64,000 bases of DNA from Polaromonas sp. (GTDB taxonomy: Bacteria; Pseudomonadota; Gammaproteobacteria; Burkholderiales; Burkholderiaceae_C): positions 1-64,000 of the forward strand of contig NZ_JAUYEY010000027.1 of assembly GCF_030689685.1 (NCBI RefSeq), given 5' to 3'. The notes under the pieces were generated by a model. The model did no database searches, was not told where the DNA came from, and saw only the letters and a list, made by a program, of their open reading frames with translations. Shown here in pieces: positions 23,906 to 33,639 of the stretch. Each line of letters opens with the position of its first letter. Positions within the stretch are counted from its first letter, which is position 1. Both the position numbers and the translations under genes were made by a program.

Positions 23906-25552
23906 TCATGCCAGCTTCAAGGCATGCAGCTCGGGCATGTCGGCATCAAGCGCTGCCGCCATGTCGCCGCTGGCTACCAGATGCTGCACGGCTTCCATGT
24001 CGCGCGCCAGGCTGCGGTCTTCCATCATGGCCGGCGAGACGATGCGGATCAAGCGCAACACGCGCTCCAGCGGCGCCGAACTTGTGAGCGGGCGCAAAAA
24101 TTCGATACCCTGAGCGGCAGCCAGCAATTCGATACCGACGATGTAGGCCGTGTTGCGCAGCATCGGCTGCAGGCGGCGCGCCGCAAAGGTGGCCATGCTC
24201 ACATGGTCTTCCTGGTTGGCCGAGGTCGGCAGGCTGTCCACGCTGGCGGGGTGCGCCAGCGACTTGTTCTCGGAGGCCAGCGCAGCGGCTGTGACGTGCA
24301 CGATCATGAAACCGGAGTTGAGGCCGGCATCGGGTGTCAGGAAAGGCGGCAGGCGCGAGGCCACGGTATCAACCAGCATCGCGATGCGGCGCTCGGTGAT
24401 GGCGCCGATTTCAGCAATGACCACGGCCAGCGCGTCGCAAGCCAGGGCCACGGGTTCTGCGTGAAAATTGCCACCGGAAACAAGCTCCCCCCCGAAGCGC
24501 CCTGGGGCCGCCTCCCCCTCGAGGGGGAGGCGCCTCTGGCCCGGCGAAGCCGGCTCCACGGCCCCTGCTTGCAAGGCACTGCTGCTGGCCGCAAACACCA
24601 GCGGGTTGTCGGTCACCGCGTTGGCTTCGATCACCAGCACCTGGGCGGCATAACGCATCTGGTCCAGGCAGGCGCCCATGACCTGGGGCTGGCAGCGCAG
24701 GCAGTACGGGTCCTGCACGCGATCGTCGTTGTCGAGGTGCGACTGGCGGATGCCGCTACCCACCGTCAGCGCGCGATAGGCGGCGGCACAGGCGATCTGG
24801 CCCGGCTGACCGCGCACCGCGTGGATGCGCGGATCAAACGGACCATCGCTGCCACGCGCCGCATCGAGTGTCAGCGCGCCCGAGATGATGGCGGTCTCGA
24901 ACAGACGCTCGGTCGCGAACAGTGCGTCGAGTGCCAGCGCGGTCGAGACCTGTGTGCCGTTGATCAGCGCCAGGCCTTCCTTGGCAGAAAGCTCAAGCGG
25001 CTTCAGGCCGGCCCGTGCCAGCGCCTTCGCGGCCGGTAGCCGCTGGTCCTGGTAGAACACCTCGCCTTCACCCACCAGCGGCAGGCACAGATGCGCCAGC
25101 GGCGCGAGGTCCCCTGAGGCGCCGACCGAGCCCTGGCAGGGAATCACCGGGCAGATGCCGTGGTTGTGCAAATCGAGCAAGGCGTCTATTACTTTTTCAC
25201 GCACACCTGAATACCCGCGCGCCAAACTGGCCGCCTTGAGCAGCAGAATCAGGTGCACCACCCGCGTCGGAAGCGGCTCGCCGACACCGACCGCGTGGGA
25301 GCGCAGCAGCTTGAGCTGCAGGATGGCCAGGTCCTTTTTGTCGATACGGGTGTTGGCGAGCTTGCCGAAGCCAGTGTTGACACCGTAGACTGCCGCTCCG
25401 CCACTGGCGGCCCGGTGCACCAGCGCGGCACTGGCGCGCACATCGGCGCGGCAGGCGGCGTCGAGCCGGACCGGCGCAGGCAGTGGCGCGCAGAGCCGGC
25501 GCAACTGCGCCATGGAGAGCTGGCCGGGGATGAGGAGTTCTTTGAGAGGCAT
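23906..25552 (-). CDS. hutH: histidine ammonia-lyase with a repeat-derived insertion
   Basis: A 548-residue enzyme that removes ammonia from histidine to give urocanate. [15 protein letters not shown] holds the Ala145-Ser146-Gly147 triad that forms the MIO cofactor, and [30 protein letters not shown] and [11 protein letters not shown] are conserved. It is longer than the usual 505-515 residues. About 32 extra residues lie after Ala321, between NPLVFA and SGGNFHAEP. Their DNA (about 24484-24588) contains a 24-base palindrome and matches an intergenic repeat seen at 46383. ATG 25552 is preferred over the longer frame. Confidence 0.93.
   Translation of the reverse strand: MPLKELLIPGQLSMAQLRRLCAPLPAPVRLDAACRADVRASAALVHRAASGGAAVYGVNTGFGKLANTRIDKKDLAILQLKLLRSHAVGVGEPLPTRVVHLILLLKAASLARGYSGVREKVIDALLDLHNHGICPVIPCQGSVGASGDLAPLAHLCLPLVGEGEVFYQDQRLPAAKALARAGLKPLELSAKEGLALINGTQVSTALALDALFATERLFETAIISGALTLDAARGSDGPFDPRIHAVRGQPGQIACAAAYRALTVGSGIRQSHLDNDDRVQDPYCLRCQPQVMGACLDQMRYAAQVLVIEANAVTDNPLVFAASSSALQAGAVEPASPGQRRLPLEGEAAPGRFGGELVSGGNFHAEPVALACDALAVVIAEIGAITERRIAMLVDTVASRLPPFLTPDAGLNSGFMIVHVTAAALASENKSLAHPASVDSLPTSANQEDHVSMATFAARRLQPMLRNTAYIVGIELLAAAQGIEFLRPLTSSAPLERVLRLIRIVSPAMMEDRSLARDMEAVQHLVASGDMAAALDADMPELHALKLA
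24484..24588 (-). repeat. palindromic intergenic repeat inserted in frame in hutH
   Basis: A perfect 24-base palindrome with core CCTCCCCCTCGAGGGGGAGG (24511-24530) lies here, next to GGCCCGGCGAAGCCGG (24538-24553). The reverse complement of the latter matches 46383-46398 in 15 of 16 bases, where the repeat is intergenic. The exact edges of the insertion are estimated by comparison with the usual HutH length. Confidence 0.7.
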
Positions 25553-25564
25553 GGTGTTGTATCT

Positions 25565-25655
25565 GTCCGTTCGCCCTGTGCTTGTCGAAGGGGCGTCCTG
25601 CAAATTCAAGGCAGGCTTCGATCCTTCGTCGAGCTCAGGACAGGCTTCGGTGGGT
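25565..25655. repeat. CTTGTCGAAGG-type repeat between hutU and hutH
   Basis: The hutU-hutH gap is filled by GCTTGTCGAAGGGGCGTCC and, further right, CCTTCGTCGAGCTCAGGACAGG. The second part is an inverted, slightly altered copy of the first. Related sequence lies at 44951-44976 inside tctC and at 50801-50850. It could form a long hairpin in the hut mRNA. Confidence 0.6.
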
Positions 25656-27359
25656 TCAGCCCATCATCGGCAGGTTCAGGCCGTTGTCTTTGGCGCTGGT
25701 CTTGGCGATGTCGTAACCTGCGTCGGCGTGGCGCATCACGCCGGTGGCCGGGTCGTTGAAAAGCACACGTTCAACGCGCTCGGCCGCTTCATCGGTGCCG
25801 TCGCAGACGATGACCACGCCCGAATGTTGCGAGTAACCCATGCCGACGCCGCCGCCGTGGTGCAGGCTGACCCAGGTCGCGCCGCTGGCGGTGTTGAGCA
25901 GCGCGTTGAGCAGCGGCCAGTCGCTGACGGCGTCGCTGCCGTCCTTCATGGCCTCGGTTTCACGGTTTGGCGAAGCCACCGACCCGGAATCCAGGTGGTC
26001 GCGACCGATCACAATGGGCGCCTTGAGCTCACCGGACTTGACCATGGCGTTGAAGGCCAGGCCGGCCAGGTGCCGCTCGCCGAGGCCGATCCAGCAGATG
26101 CGTGCCGGCAGGCCCTGGAAACTGATGCGTTCTTCGGCCATGTCCAGCCAGCGGTGCAGCGGTTTGTTGTCGGGGAAGAGCTCCTTCATCTTCGCGTCGG
26201 TCTTGCGGATGTCTTCCGGGTCGCCGCTGAGCGCCACCCAGCGGAAGGGGCCGACGCCGCGGCAGAACAGCGGCCGGATGTAGGCCGGCACAAAGCCGGG
26301 GTAGTCGAAGGCATTGGCCACACCGAAGTCCTTGGCCACCTGACGCAGGTTGTTGCCGTAGTCCACCGTGGGAATACCCATGGCGTGAAAGGCCAGCAGG
26401 GCCTGCACATGGACAACGCAGGATTCGCCCGCAGCCTGTTTGAGTGCGGCATGCTGCGCCGGGTCTTTTTGCGCGACCTGCCACTGCGCCACGCTCCAGC
26501 CGGCCGGCAGGTAGCCGTTGATGATGTCGTGGGCCGAGGTCTGGTCGGTGACCATGTCGGGGCGCATGCCGCCGGCTGCGGCACGGCGCGCCAGCTCGGG
26601 CACGATCTCGGACGCGTTGCCGCACAGGGCAATCGACATGGCTTCCTTGCGGCTGGTGTGATGTTTGATCAACGCCAATGCCTCATCGAGGTCTTTTGCT
26701 TGCTTGTCGACGTAGCGGGTTCTCAGACGGAAGTCGATGCGCGACTGCTGGCATTCGATAGTGAGCGAACAGGCGCCGGCAAAGGTGGCCGCCAGCGGCT
26801 GCGCCCCGCCCATGCCGCCCAGGCCGGCGGTCAGCACCCAGCGGGCGGTTAAATCTCCATTGAAATGCTGGCGGCCAGCTTCGACAAAGGTCTCATAGGT
26901 GCCCTGCACGATGCCTTGCGTGCCGATGTATATCCAGCTACCCGCCGTCATCTGGCCGTACATCATCAGGCCGGCGCGATCAAGCTCGTTGAAGTGCTCC
27001 CAGGTCGCCCACTTGGGCACCAGGTTGGAGTTGGCGATCAGCACGCGCGGCGCGCCCGTATGGGTGCGGAACACGCCGACTGGTTTGCCCGACTGCACCA
27101 GCAGGGTTTCGTCGGCCCTGAGCTTGCGCAGCGAGTCGAGGATGGCGTCGAAGGCCGGCCAGTTGCGCGCCGCCTTGCCAATGCCGCCGTAAACCACGAG
27201 TTCATCGGGGTTCTCGGCGACGTCCGGATCCAGGTTGTTCTGGATCATGCGGTAGGCGGCTTCGATCTGCCAGTTGGCGCAGGACAGCGCGCTGCCGCGC
27301 GGCGCGCGCACCGGCCGGGCTTTGCTGTCGAGAAACGGGGTTTGCGAAAGGTCTGACAT
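25656..27359 (-). CDS. hutU: urocanate hydratase
   Basis: A 567-residue NAD-dependent enzyme that turns urocanate into imidazolone propionate, the second step of histidine breakdown. [29 protein letters not shown] and the conserved [15 protein letters not shown] segment are present. Length and sequence are typical. It is the first gene of the minus-strand hut operon and is divergent from hutC, with a HutC-type palindrome between the two starts. Confidence 0.95.
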   Translation of the reverse strand: MSDLSQTPFLDSKARPVRAPRGSALSCANWQIEAAYRMIQNNLDPDVAENPDELVVYGGIGKAARNWPAFDAILDSLRKLRADETLLVQSGKPVGVFRTHTGAPRVLIANSNLVPKWATWEHFNELDRAGLMMYGQMTAGSWIYIGTQGIVQGTYETFVEAGRQHFNGDLTARWVLTAGLGGMGGAQPLAATFAGACSLTIECQQSRIDFRLRTRYVDKQAKDLDEALALIKHHTSRKEAMSIALCGNASEIVPELARRAAAGGMRPDMVTDQTSAHDIINGYLPAGWSVAQWQVAQKDPAQHAALKQAAGESCVVHVQALLAFHAMGIPTVDYGNNLRQVAKDFGVANAFDYPGFVPAYIRPLFCRGVGPFRWVALSGDPEDIRKTDAKMKELFPDNKPLHRWLDMAEERISFQGLPARICWIGLGERHLAGLAFNAMVKSGELKAPIVIGRDHLDSGSVASPNRETEAMKDGSDAVSDWPLLNALLNTASGATWVSLHHGGGVGMGYSQHSGVVIVCDGTDEAAERVERVLFNDPATGVMRHADAGYDIAKTSAKDNGLNLPMMG

Positions 27360-27426
27360 GGTGCTTCCTTGGCTGCGGCATTTCCGGGTCCCTCCCGGCT
27401 TGCAAGATTTGTTTCGGTAAATGCTA

Positions 27427-27440
27427 GTTGTCTATACAAC
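27427..27440. promoter_or_regulatory. HutC operator-like palindrome
   Basis: GTTGT-CTAT-ACAAC is an exact inverted repeat in the 108-base gap between the divergent hutU and hutC genes. It resembles the known HutC target, a palindrome built on TTGTATATACAA-like halves. One site could control both operons. A second partial half, CTTGTGTCAAC, follows at once. Confidence 0.6.
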
Positions 27441-27467
27441 TTGTGTCAACTGGGGTAATCTACGCCC

Positions 27468-28178
27468 ATGGCAAAAGTTTTATTGCCTGCCTATGAGCAG
27501 GTCAAGGCCTTCATCAAGACCCATATCAGTGCGGGAACGTGGAAGCCGGGGGACCCGGTGCCCAGCGAAGCGGCGCTGGCGGCCCAATTCGGTATCAGCC
27601 GCATGACGGTCAACCGCGCCCTGCGCGAGCTCACGGCAGAAGGGCTGGTCACACGCATCCAGGGCTCGGGCACGCGGGTGGCCGAGCTGCACCGCATTTC
27701 GTCGCGCCTGACGATTCGCGACATTCATGAAGAAGTGGTCGAGCGCGGCCATGTGCACACCACCCGTGTGCTTTTGGTAGAAGCCGAAAAAGCCAGTGCC
27801 GACCTGGCGAAGTCGCTGGGCCTGCGCACCGGCGCGAGGATTTTTCACACCGTCTTGGTGCACCTGGAAAACGGGGTACCCATCCAGTACGAAGACCGCT
27901 ACGTCAACCCGGCTGCCGCGCCTGATTTCCTGAGCACCGATTTCACCGCTACTACGCCCACCCACCACCTGTTGCAGCACGCGCCCCTGACCGAAGCCAG
28001 TTATTCGATCGAGGCCTGCCTGCCGACCGTGCAGGAGGCCAAACAACTGGGTATTCGGCGTACCGAGCCCTGCCTGGCCATGATGCGGCGCACCGTCAGC
28101 GGCGCCAACGTGGCCAGCGTGGCGCGGCTGGTTTACCCTGGCACGCGTTACAGCTTTGCGGGACAATTCCAGGCATGA
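27468..28178 (+). CDS. hutC: histidine utilisation repressor HutC (GntR family)
   Basis: A 236-residue regulator. Residues 1-75 are a GntR winged helix (VPSEAALAAQFGISRMTVNRALRELTAEGLVTRIQGSGTRVAE). The rest is a UTRA effector domain (TRVLLVEAEKASADLAKSLGLRTGARIFHTVLVHLENGVPIQYEDRYVNP). HutC represses the hut genes and releases DNA when urocanate binds. The gene opens the plus-strand set hutC-D-I-G-F. Only about 28 bases separate its stop from hutD. Confidence 0.93.
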   Translation: MAKVLLPAYEQVKAFIKTHISAGTWKPGDPVPSEAALAAQFGISRMTVNRALRELTAEGLVTRIQGSGTRVAELHRISSRLTIRDIHEEVVERGHVHTTRVLLVEAEKASADLAKSLGLRTGARIFHTVLVHLENGVPIQYEDRYVNPAAAPDFLSTDFTATTPTHHLLQHAPLTEASYSIEACLPTVQEAKQLGIRRTEPCLAMMRRTVSGANVASVARLVYPGTRYSFAGQFQA

Positions 28179-28206
28179 AGACAGCCCACAGCGCGGAGGT
28201 GAGCCC

Positions 28207-28767
28207 ATGAGCTGGCAGATGATTCCCCTTGAAGAAGTCGCGCCCACCCCCTGGCGCAATGGCGGCGGTGTGACGCGTGAGCTGATCGCCTGGCCCACGC
28301 CGCAGGACTGGGATTGGCGCATTTCGGTCGCTGAGGTCGAAAAAAGCGGACCGTTCTCGCGCTTCGAGGGTGTGGAGCGCTGGTTCGCCGTGCTCGGCGG
28401 CGCCGGCGTACGGCTCACGGTTGACGGGCAGACGCACGAGATGACCGCGCAAAGCGCGCCGCTGCGCTTCGACGGCGCGCAGGATTGCGCCTGCGAGCTG
28501 ATCGACGGACCCACCGAAGACTTCAACCTGATGCTCAAGCACGGACACGCGCATGCGCGTCTGGTGCGCGTGCAAGGCGCGCTTGATGTGGTGGTCAAGC
28601 CCGGCACGCGGGTGGCGGTGTATGCCTGGGACGAGCCGGTGCGGGTGCAGGTCAACCGGAAGTTTGCGACCGTGTCGCCGCACACCCTGGCCTGGCGCGC
28701 GCTGGCCAACGGCGCGTCGGTACGCATCGAGGCGCCCACAGCACTGTGGATGGAACTGGCCCGATGA
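28207..28767 (+). CDS. hutD: HutD-family protein
   Basis: A 186-residue cupin-like protein of the HutD/Ves family: [18 protein letters not shown] at the start, [29 protein letters not shown] and [20 protein letters not shown]. HutD is thought to bind a hut intermediate and limit pathway flux; it has no known catalysis. ATG 28207 is chosen because it has a GGAGGTGAG site upstream. The stop overlaps the hutI start as ATGA. Confidence 0.9.
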   Translation: MSWQMIPLEEVAPTPWRNGGGVTRELIAWPTPQDWDWRISVAEVEKSGPFSRFEGVERWFAVLGGAGVRLTVDGQTHEMTAQSAPLRFDGAQDCACELIDGPTEDFNLMLKHGHAHARLVRVQGALDVVVKPGTRVAVYAWDEPVRVQVNRKFATVSPHTLAWRALANGASVRIEAPTALWMELAR

Positions 28768-29978
28768 CGGTGCAGCTCTGGACGCATTGCCGCATCGCCA
28801 CGCTGCAGGCCGGGCATTCTGCGCCTTACGGCCTGATCGAAAACGCTGCGCTGGCTGTCGATTCCGGCCAGATCGTTTGGGTCGGCCCGCGCAGCGAACT
28901 GCCTGCCGAACTGGCGGCGTGCAAAACGCGTGAACATGACGCCGGCGGCGCGCTGATCACGCCGGGCCTGATTGACTGCCACACGCACCTGGTCTACGGC
29001 GGCGACCGTGCGCAGGAGTTCGAGCTGCGCCTGCAGGGCACCAGCTACGAAGATATTGCACGTGCAGGCGGCGGCATCGCCTCGACCGTCCTGGCCACAC
29101 GCGCCGCGAGCGAGGAGGAACTGGGGGCGCAAAGCCTCAAGCGTTTGCAGGCACTTCTGTCTGAAGGCGTGACCAGCCTGGAGATCAAGTCCGGCTATGG
29201 GCTGTCGCTGGCCCATGAGCGTAAGACCTTGCGCGTGGCGCGCTCGCTTGCCGGCAACCAGCCGGTCGAGGTATGCACCACCTTTCTCGGTGCGCATGCA
29301 CTACCGCCCGAGTTTGCCGGCCGACAGGACGCCTATGTGGACGAGGTGCTTCGCATGTTGCCGCTGCTGCATGCAGAAGGCCTGGTTGATGCAGTGGATG
29401 CCTTTTGCGAACGGATTGCCTTCAGCGTGGCGCAGACCGAACGCGTGTTTCAGGCTGCGCAGGCGCTGGGTCTTCCGGTCAAGCTCCACGCCGAGCAGCT
29501 CAGCGACAGCGGCGGCGCCGAACTCGCCGCGCGTTACGGCGCGCTCAGTTGTGACCACCTCGAGTGGCTCAGCGAGCAGGGCGCGGTGGCGATGGCAAAA
29601 GCCGGCAGCGTGGCCGTGCTGTTGCCGGGCGCGTTTTATTTTTTGCGCGAGACAAAGCTGCCGCCCGTGGCCATGCTGCGTTCGCACCAGGTGGCGATGG
29701 CGATTTCAACTGACTGCAATCCCGGCAGCTCGCCCTGCACCTCGCTGCTGCTGATGCTCAACATGGCCTGCACACTGTTCCGCCTGACGCCCGAGGAGGC
29801 GTTGGCCGGCGTGACGCGCCATGCGGCCACCGCATTGGGATTCAGTGATCGCGGCGTCATCGCTGCGGGCAAACGCGCTGACTTTGTGCTCTGGGATGTC
29901 GCGCATCCGGCGCAATTGGCCTATGCCTTCGGCGCCAACCCGCGCCTCAAAACTGTATTCAAAGGTGAAGTTGTATGA
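28764..29978 (+). CDS. hutI: imidazolonepropionase
   Basis: A 404-residue amidohydrolase that opens imidazolone propionate to formiminoglutamate. [12 protein letters not shown] holds the first metal-binding histidines; [33 protein letters not shown] and [10 protein letters not shown] carry further metal and substrate residues. It overlaps hutD at its start and hutG at its end by four bases each, which implies coupled translation. Confidence 0.94.
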   Translation: MTVQLWTHCRIATLQAGHSAPYGLIENAALAVDSGQIVWVGPRSELPAELAACKTREHDAGGALITPGLIDCHTHLVYGGDRAQEFELRLQGTSYEDIARAGGGIASTVLATRAASEEELGAQSLKRLQALLSEGVTSLEIKSGYGLSLAHERKTLRVARSLAGNQPVEVCTTFLGAHALPPEFAGRQDAYVDEVLRMLPLLHAEGLVDAVDAFCERIAFSVAQTERVFQAAQALGLPVKLHAEQLSDSGGAELAARYGALSCDHLEWLSEQGAVAMAKAGSVAVLLPGAFYFLRETKLPPVAMLRSHQVAMAISTDCNPGSSPCTSLLLMLNMACTLFRLTPEEALAGVTRHAATALGFSDRGVIAAGKRADFVLWDVAHPAQLAYAFGANPRLKTVFKGEVV

Positions 29979-30775
29979 GTTTCAGCCTGCACCAGGGCAC
30001 GGTGCCCCTGCTGGTCAGCATGCCGCACACCGGCACCGGGATCCCGCCGGAGTTGCAGGGCGGCTATGCCGAACGCGCGCTGGGCCTGGAAGACACCGAT
30101 TGGCATCTGCACCAGCTCTATGACTTTTTGCCGGAACTGAGCGCCAGTGTGCTCCGGCCGATCTATTCGCGTTATGTGATCGACCTGAACCGTCCGCCCG
30201 ACGATGCACCCATGTATCCCGGTGCATCCAACACCGAGCTGTGCCCGACGCGTTTTTTTAATGGCGATGCGCTGTATCGGGAAGGCAGGGCACCCGATGC
30301 GGCCGAGCGCCTGCGCCGCCGCGAGACCTGGTGGCAGCCTTACCACTCGGCGCTGGCCGCTGAACTGGCGCGCATCAAGGCCCAGCACGGTTTTGCGCTG
30401 CTGTGGGACGCGCACAGCATCTGCTCCGAGATTCCCTGGCTGTTCGAGGGCCGCCTGCCCGACCTCAACATAGGCTCGGCCAACGGCACAGCCGCGCATG
30501 TCTCTATTACGGATGCCGCTGCGGCCGCCTGTGCCGGCGCCCCCGGTGTCAGCAGCATCGTCAACGGTCGCTTCAAGGGTGGCTACATCACGCGCCAGTA
30601 CGGCCGGCCGGATCAGGATGTGCACGCGGTCCAGCTTGAAAAGTGCCAGAGCCTGTACATGCAGGAAGCGGCGCCTTTTGCCTATGACGAAGCTCTGGCG
30701 AAGAAAATCCGGCCGGTGCTGAAAAACATGGTGACCGCCAGCCTGGCCGCTGCACGCGCTTTGTATGGCCGCTGA
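29975..30775 (+). CDS. hutG: N-formylglutamate deformylase
   Basis: A 266-residue protein of the N-formylglutamate amidohydrolase family: [55 protein letters not shown] and [13 protein letters not shown]. It cleaves N-formylglutamate to glutamate and formate. With HutF next door, this is the five-step route that ends in formate. That formate could feed the formate dehydrogenase at 51-55 kb. The last bases overlap hutF by 11 bases. Confidence 0.93.
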   Translation: MSFSLHQGTVPLLVSMPHTGTGIPPELQGGYAERALGLEDTDWHLHQLYDFLPELSASVLRPIYSRYVIDLNRPPDDAPMYPGASNTELCPTRFFNGDALYREGRAPDAAERLRRRETWWQPYHSALAAELARIKAQHGFALLWDAHSICSEIPWLFEGRLPDLNIGSANGTAAHVSITDAAAAACAGAPGVSSIVNGRFKGGYITRQYGRPDQDVHAVQLEKCQSLYMQEAAPFAYDEALAKKIRPVLKNMVTASLAAARALYGR

Positions 30776-32150
30776 GTCCACACGCTACTTCGCAGCGCAG
30801 GCCTGGGTCGATGGCGCGTGGGCACAGGATGTGTTGCTGACCGCCGGTAGAGACGGCCACTGGCTGAGCATCGAGCCCAACGCCGCGCCGGAAGCATTGC
30901 GCGGCGCAGAACGCCTGAGCGGCCCGGTGTTGCCCGGCCTCGTCAACGCGCACAGCCACGCCTTCCAGCGCGCCATCGCCGGGCTGACCGAGCGATCAAA
31001 CGGCAGCGACGACGATTTTTGGAGTTGGCGCGACCGCATGTACAGCGCTGCGCTGCGCATCACACCCGATCAGCTCGAAGCCGTGGCCGCCTTGCTGTAT
31101 GCCGAGTTGCTGCAGGCCGGCTACACCCAGGTCTGCGAGTTTCACTACCTGCACAACAACACCGACGGCCGGCCTTATGCCGACCCGCTGGCCATGTCGC
31201 TGGCCCTTGTGCGGGCGGCTCAGCGTGTGGGCATGGGTCTGACCCTGTTGCCCACGCTGTACATGCGTTCCGGTTTCGGCGCGGCGGGTCTGCGCGAAGA
31301 CCAGCGGCGTTTTGCCTCGACGCCCGAGTCCGTGCTGCGCCTGGCCGAAGGTGCACTGGCCCTGGGGTATGACCGCATCAACGCCGGCCTGGCATTACAT
31401 TCGCTGCGCGCTGTGGACGCCGCAGCCCTGCTTGAAGTAGCGGCAGCAGCCCGCGCCCAAGGCATGGCGGTGCACATCCACATCGCCGAGCAGATGCAGG
31501 AAGTCGATGCCTGCGTGGCAGCCACTGGCCAGCGGCCCCTTGACTGGCTGCTGTCCCATGCGCCCGTGGATGCGCGCTGGAACTTGGTGCATGCGACCCA
31601 GGCCAGCGGCGCCGAACTGCAGGGCGTGCAGCGCAGCGGCGCGACCGTCGTGATCTGCCCGACCACCGAAGCGAATCTGGGCGACGGCGTGTTCGACTTG
31701 CCCGCATATGCGAAGGCCGGTGGCCGCTGGTCCATAGGCTCAGACAGCCATGTCACGCGCAGCTGGCAAGAAGAGCTGCGCGTGCTCGAATACTCACAGC
31801 GCCTGAGCCTGCGCCAGCGCAACATCGCATCGCGCGTGTTGGGCGGGCCCTCAAGCGCGGCCATGCTTTTTTCTGCAGCGCTGGCTGGCGGCTCGGCGGC
31901 GACCTCCTTGTCTATGGTCGGCCTGGCCGTAGGTCAGCGCGCCGACTTCGCCGTGGTGGACTTGAGCTCAGCAGCGCTGCTCGGTGTGCCGGCCGATCAT
32001 GTGCTCGATGCCATGGTGTTTTCCAGCCCCGACACGCGCCTGAGCGAGGTGTTTGTGGCCGGCCGGCGCGTCGTCAGCGGCGGGCAGGTGACCGACTGGC
32101 CGCGGCTGGCGGCGGATTTTTCGCAGGCCATGAAGGTGTTGTGGGCCTGA
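30765..32150 (+). CDS. hutF: formimidoylglutamate deiminase
   Basis: A 461-residue amidohydrolase. VNAHSHAFQRAIAGLTERS is the first metal motif, EFHYLHNNTDGRPYADP and VHIHIAEQMQEVDACVAATGQRPLDWL follow, and SIGSDSHVTRSWQEELRVLEY is the last. It turns formiminoglutamate into N-formylglutamate and ammonia, the substrate of HutG. Last gene of the hutC-D-I-G-F series. Confidence 0.93.
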   Translation: MAAESTRYFAAQAWVDGAWAQDVLLTAGRDGHWLSIEPNAAPEALRGAERLSGPVLPGLVNAHSHAFQRAIAGLTERSNGSDDDFWSWRDRMYSAALRITPDQLEAVAALLYAELLQAGYTQVCEFHYLHNNTDGRPYADPLAMSLALVRAAQRVGMGLTLLPTLYMRSGFGAAGLREDQRRFASTPESVLRLAEGALALGYDRINAGLALHSLRAVDAAALLEVAAAARAQGMAVHIHIAEQMQEVDACVAATGQRPLDWLLSHAPVDARWNLVHATQASGAELQGVQRSGATVVICPTTEANLGDGVFDLPAYAKAGGRWSIGSDSHVTRSWQEELRVLEYSQRLSLRQRNIASRVLGGPSSAAMLFSAALAGGSAATSLSMVGLAVGQRADFAVVDLSSAALLGVPADHVLDAMVFSSPDTRLSEVFVAGRRVVSGGQVTDWPRLAADFSQAMKVLWA

Positions 32151-32179
32151 TGCTCCGGGGAAAACACGGCACTTGACAA

Positions 32180-32245
32180 CAGACTTGTTACTATTAAATT
32201 AATAGCTGCAAGCCCTTTTCTGACATAGGCCGAAGGCCAATTTTC
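32180..32245. repeat. diverged TGATAGCTG-type repeat after hutF
   Basis: TTAATAGCTGCAAGCCC and CATAGGCCGAAGGCCAATTTT have the beginning and end of the repeat family in altered form, with a shorter middle. It lies between the convergent stops of hutF and the amidase gene. Confidence 0.4.
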
Positions 32246-32248
32246 CTC

Positions 32249-33562
32249 TCAACCAGCCAGCAGTTCTTCCACCGCCGCACCCAGCGCCAGCAGCTCGCGG
32301 TCGGCGCCGCGCTGGCCCACCAGCATCAGCCCGACGGCCAGTCCGCCTTGGCGCGGCAGCGGCAAGGACAAGGCTGGCAGATCAAAGAAGTTGAAGACCG
32401 AGGGGTTGCGCAGCAGCAGGGCGTTGGTGCGCAAAAACACATCTTCATCCTGCACCGCGTTGATTAGCGGCGCCAGCAGCGGCACGGTCGGCAACACCAG
32501 CGCGTCGAGGCCGGCCATGCGAGCATCGAGCGCGGGCAACAGCGCGGCGCGGGCCTGCTGAATGCCGATATAACTGGCGGCGCTCAGCGTTTGGCCGCGG
32601 CGGATGCGGCCCAGCACGATGGGGTCGTAGGCCTCGGGACGGGTCGCGACCCCGTCACGGTGGATCCAGGCGGCTTCGGCGGCCACCAGGGTGCCGCGCT
32701 CCTGCAGGCGGAAGGGTTCGCCGAGCAGCTCATCGAAGGCCTCATTGCTGACCGTCGCGCCAGCATGCAGCAGGGTGCCGAGCGCCTGCTCCACCGCAGC
32801 CAGCACCGCGTCCTGCGCCTGGCTGAACAGCAGGCCGCGCGGCACACCGAGCCGCAGGCCGCCCACCGCTCGGGCCAGCAAAGTCTGGTGGGCGATGCCG
32901 GCCAACACACAGTCAGTTGCTGCTGCGTCTGCCACGTTGCGGCACAGCGGGCCCACGCAGTCCAGGGTGAAGGACAACGGGTAGGCGCCGTCGCGCGGCA
33001 CCCTTGCCTGAGTCGGCTTGAAGCCGACCAGCCCATTGAGCGCCGAGGGGATGCGCACCGAACCGCCGGTGTCGGAGCCGATGGCGATTTCGGCCATGCC
33101 AAGCGCTACCGAGACACCGGCCCCCGACGATGAGCCGCCGGGGATTCGGCTGGGGTCCAGCGCATTGCCGGGCGTGCCGTAGTGCGGGTTGATGCCCACG
33201 CCCGAAAACGCAAACTCGGTCATGTTGGTTTTGCCGATGACCACGGCGCCGGCGGCGCGCAGACGGCTCACCACCAGTGCATCACGCGTGGCCGGCGCGG
33301 CACCCTGCAGCAGTTTTGATCCGGCCGTGGTGGTCTCGCCCGCCACGTCGAACAGGTCTTTGATGGAAACAATGCGGCCGTCGAGCGGGCCCACCCGCTT
33401 GCCTGTGCTTCTGCGCAGGTCAGAGGCCTTGGCGGCATCGCGGGCGGTGTCTGCGTAAACGCGGGTAAAGATACGCTGGCCTTCGTCGCCAGCGGCGGTG
33501 ATGGCCGCCAGAGCGGTTTCGAGCCGCTGGATGGCGGGGCTGTCGGAGGGTTGCGGTGTCAT
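32249..33562 (-). CDS. amidase (amidase-signature family)
   Basis: A 437-residue enzyme with the amidase Ser-cisSer-Lys triad: Lys68 in RIVSIKDLFDVAG, Ser144 in PGGSSSGAGVSVALG and Ser168 in SDTGGSVRIPSALNGLVGFKPT. The family hydrolyses amides and includes GatA and many nitrogen-scavenging amidases. The substrate cannot be read from sequence, and no gatC or gatB is adjacent. It is divergent from the aldehyde dehydrogenase gene, with 77 bases between the starts. Confidence 0.87.
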   Translation of the reverse strand: MTPQPSDSPAIQRLETALAAITAAGDEGQRIFTRVYADTARDAAKASDLRRSTGKRVGPLDGRIVSIKDLFDVAGETTTAGSKLLQGAAPATRDALVVSRLRAAGAVVIGKTNMTEFAFSGVGINPHYGTPGNALDPSRIPGGSSSGAGVSVALGMAEIAIGSDTGGSVRIPSALNGLVGFKPTQARVPRDGAYPLSFTLDCVGPLCRNVADAAATDCVLAGIAHQTLLARAVGGLRLGVPRGLLFSQAQDAVLAAVEQALGTLLHAGATVSNEAFDELLGEPFRLQERGTLVAAEAAWIHRDGVATRPEAYDPIVLGRIRRGQTLSAASYIGIQQARAALLPALDARMAGLDALVLPTVPLLAPLINAVQDEDVFLRTNALLLRNPSVFNFFDLPALSLPLPRQGGLAVGLMLVGQRGADRELLALGAAVEELLAG

Positions 33563-33639
33563 GGCGCGATTATCTGCTTCCTCACCCGCCTGGAGTCAGG
33601 TACCTACCGCCGGCGCACACTGCGGCCTATCATCGCCCG

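Noticed and set aside
27480-29297. 605-residue open frame on the minus strand opposite hutC-hutD-hutI
   Set aside because: Crosses several coupled hut genes and shows no family resemblance.
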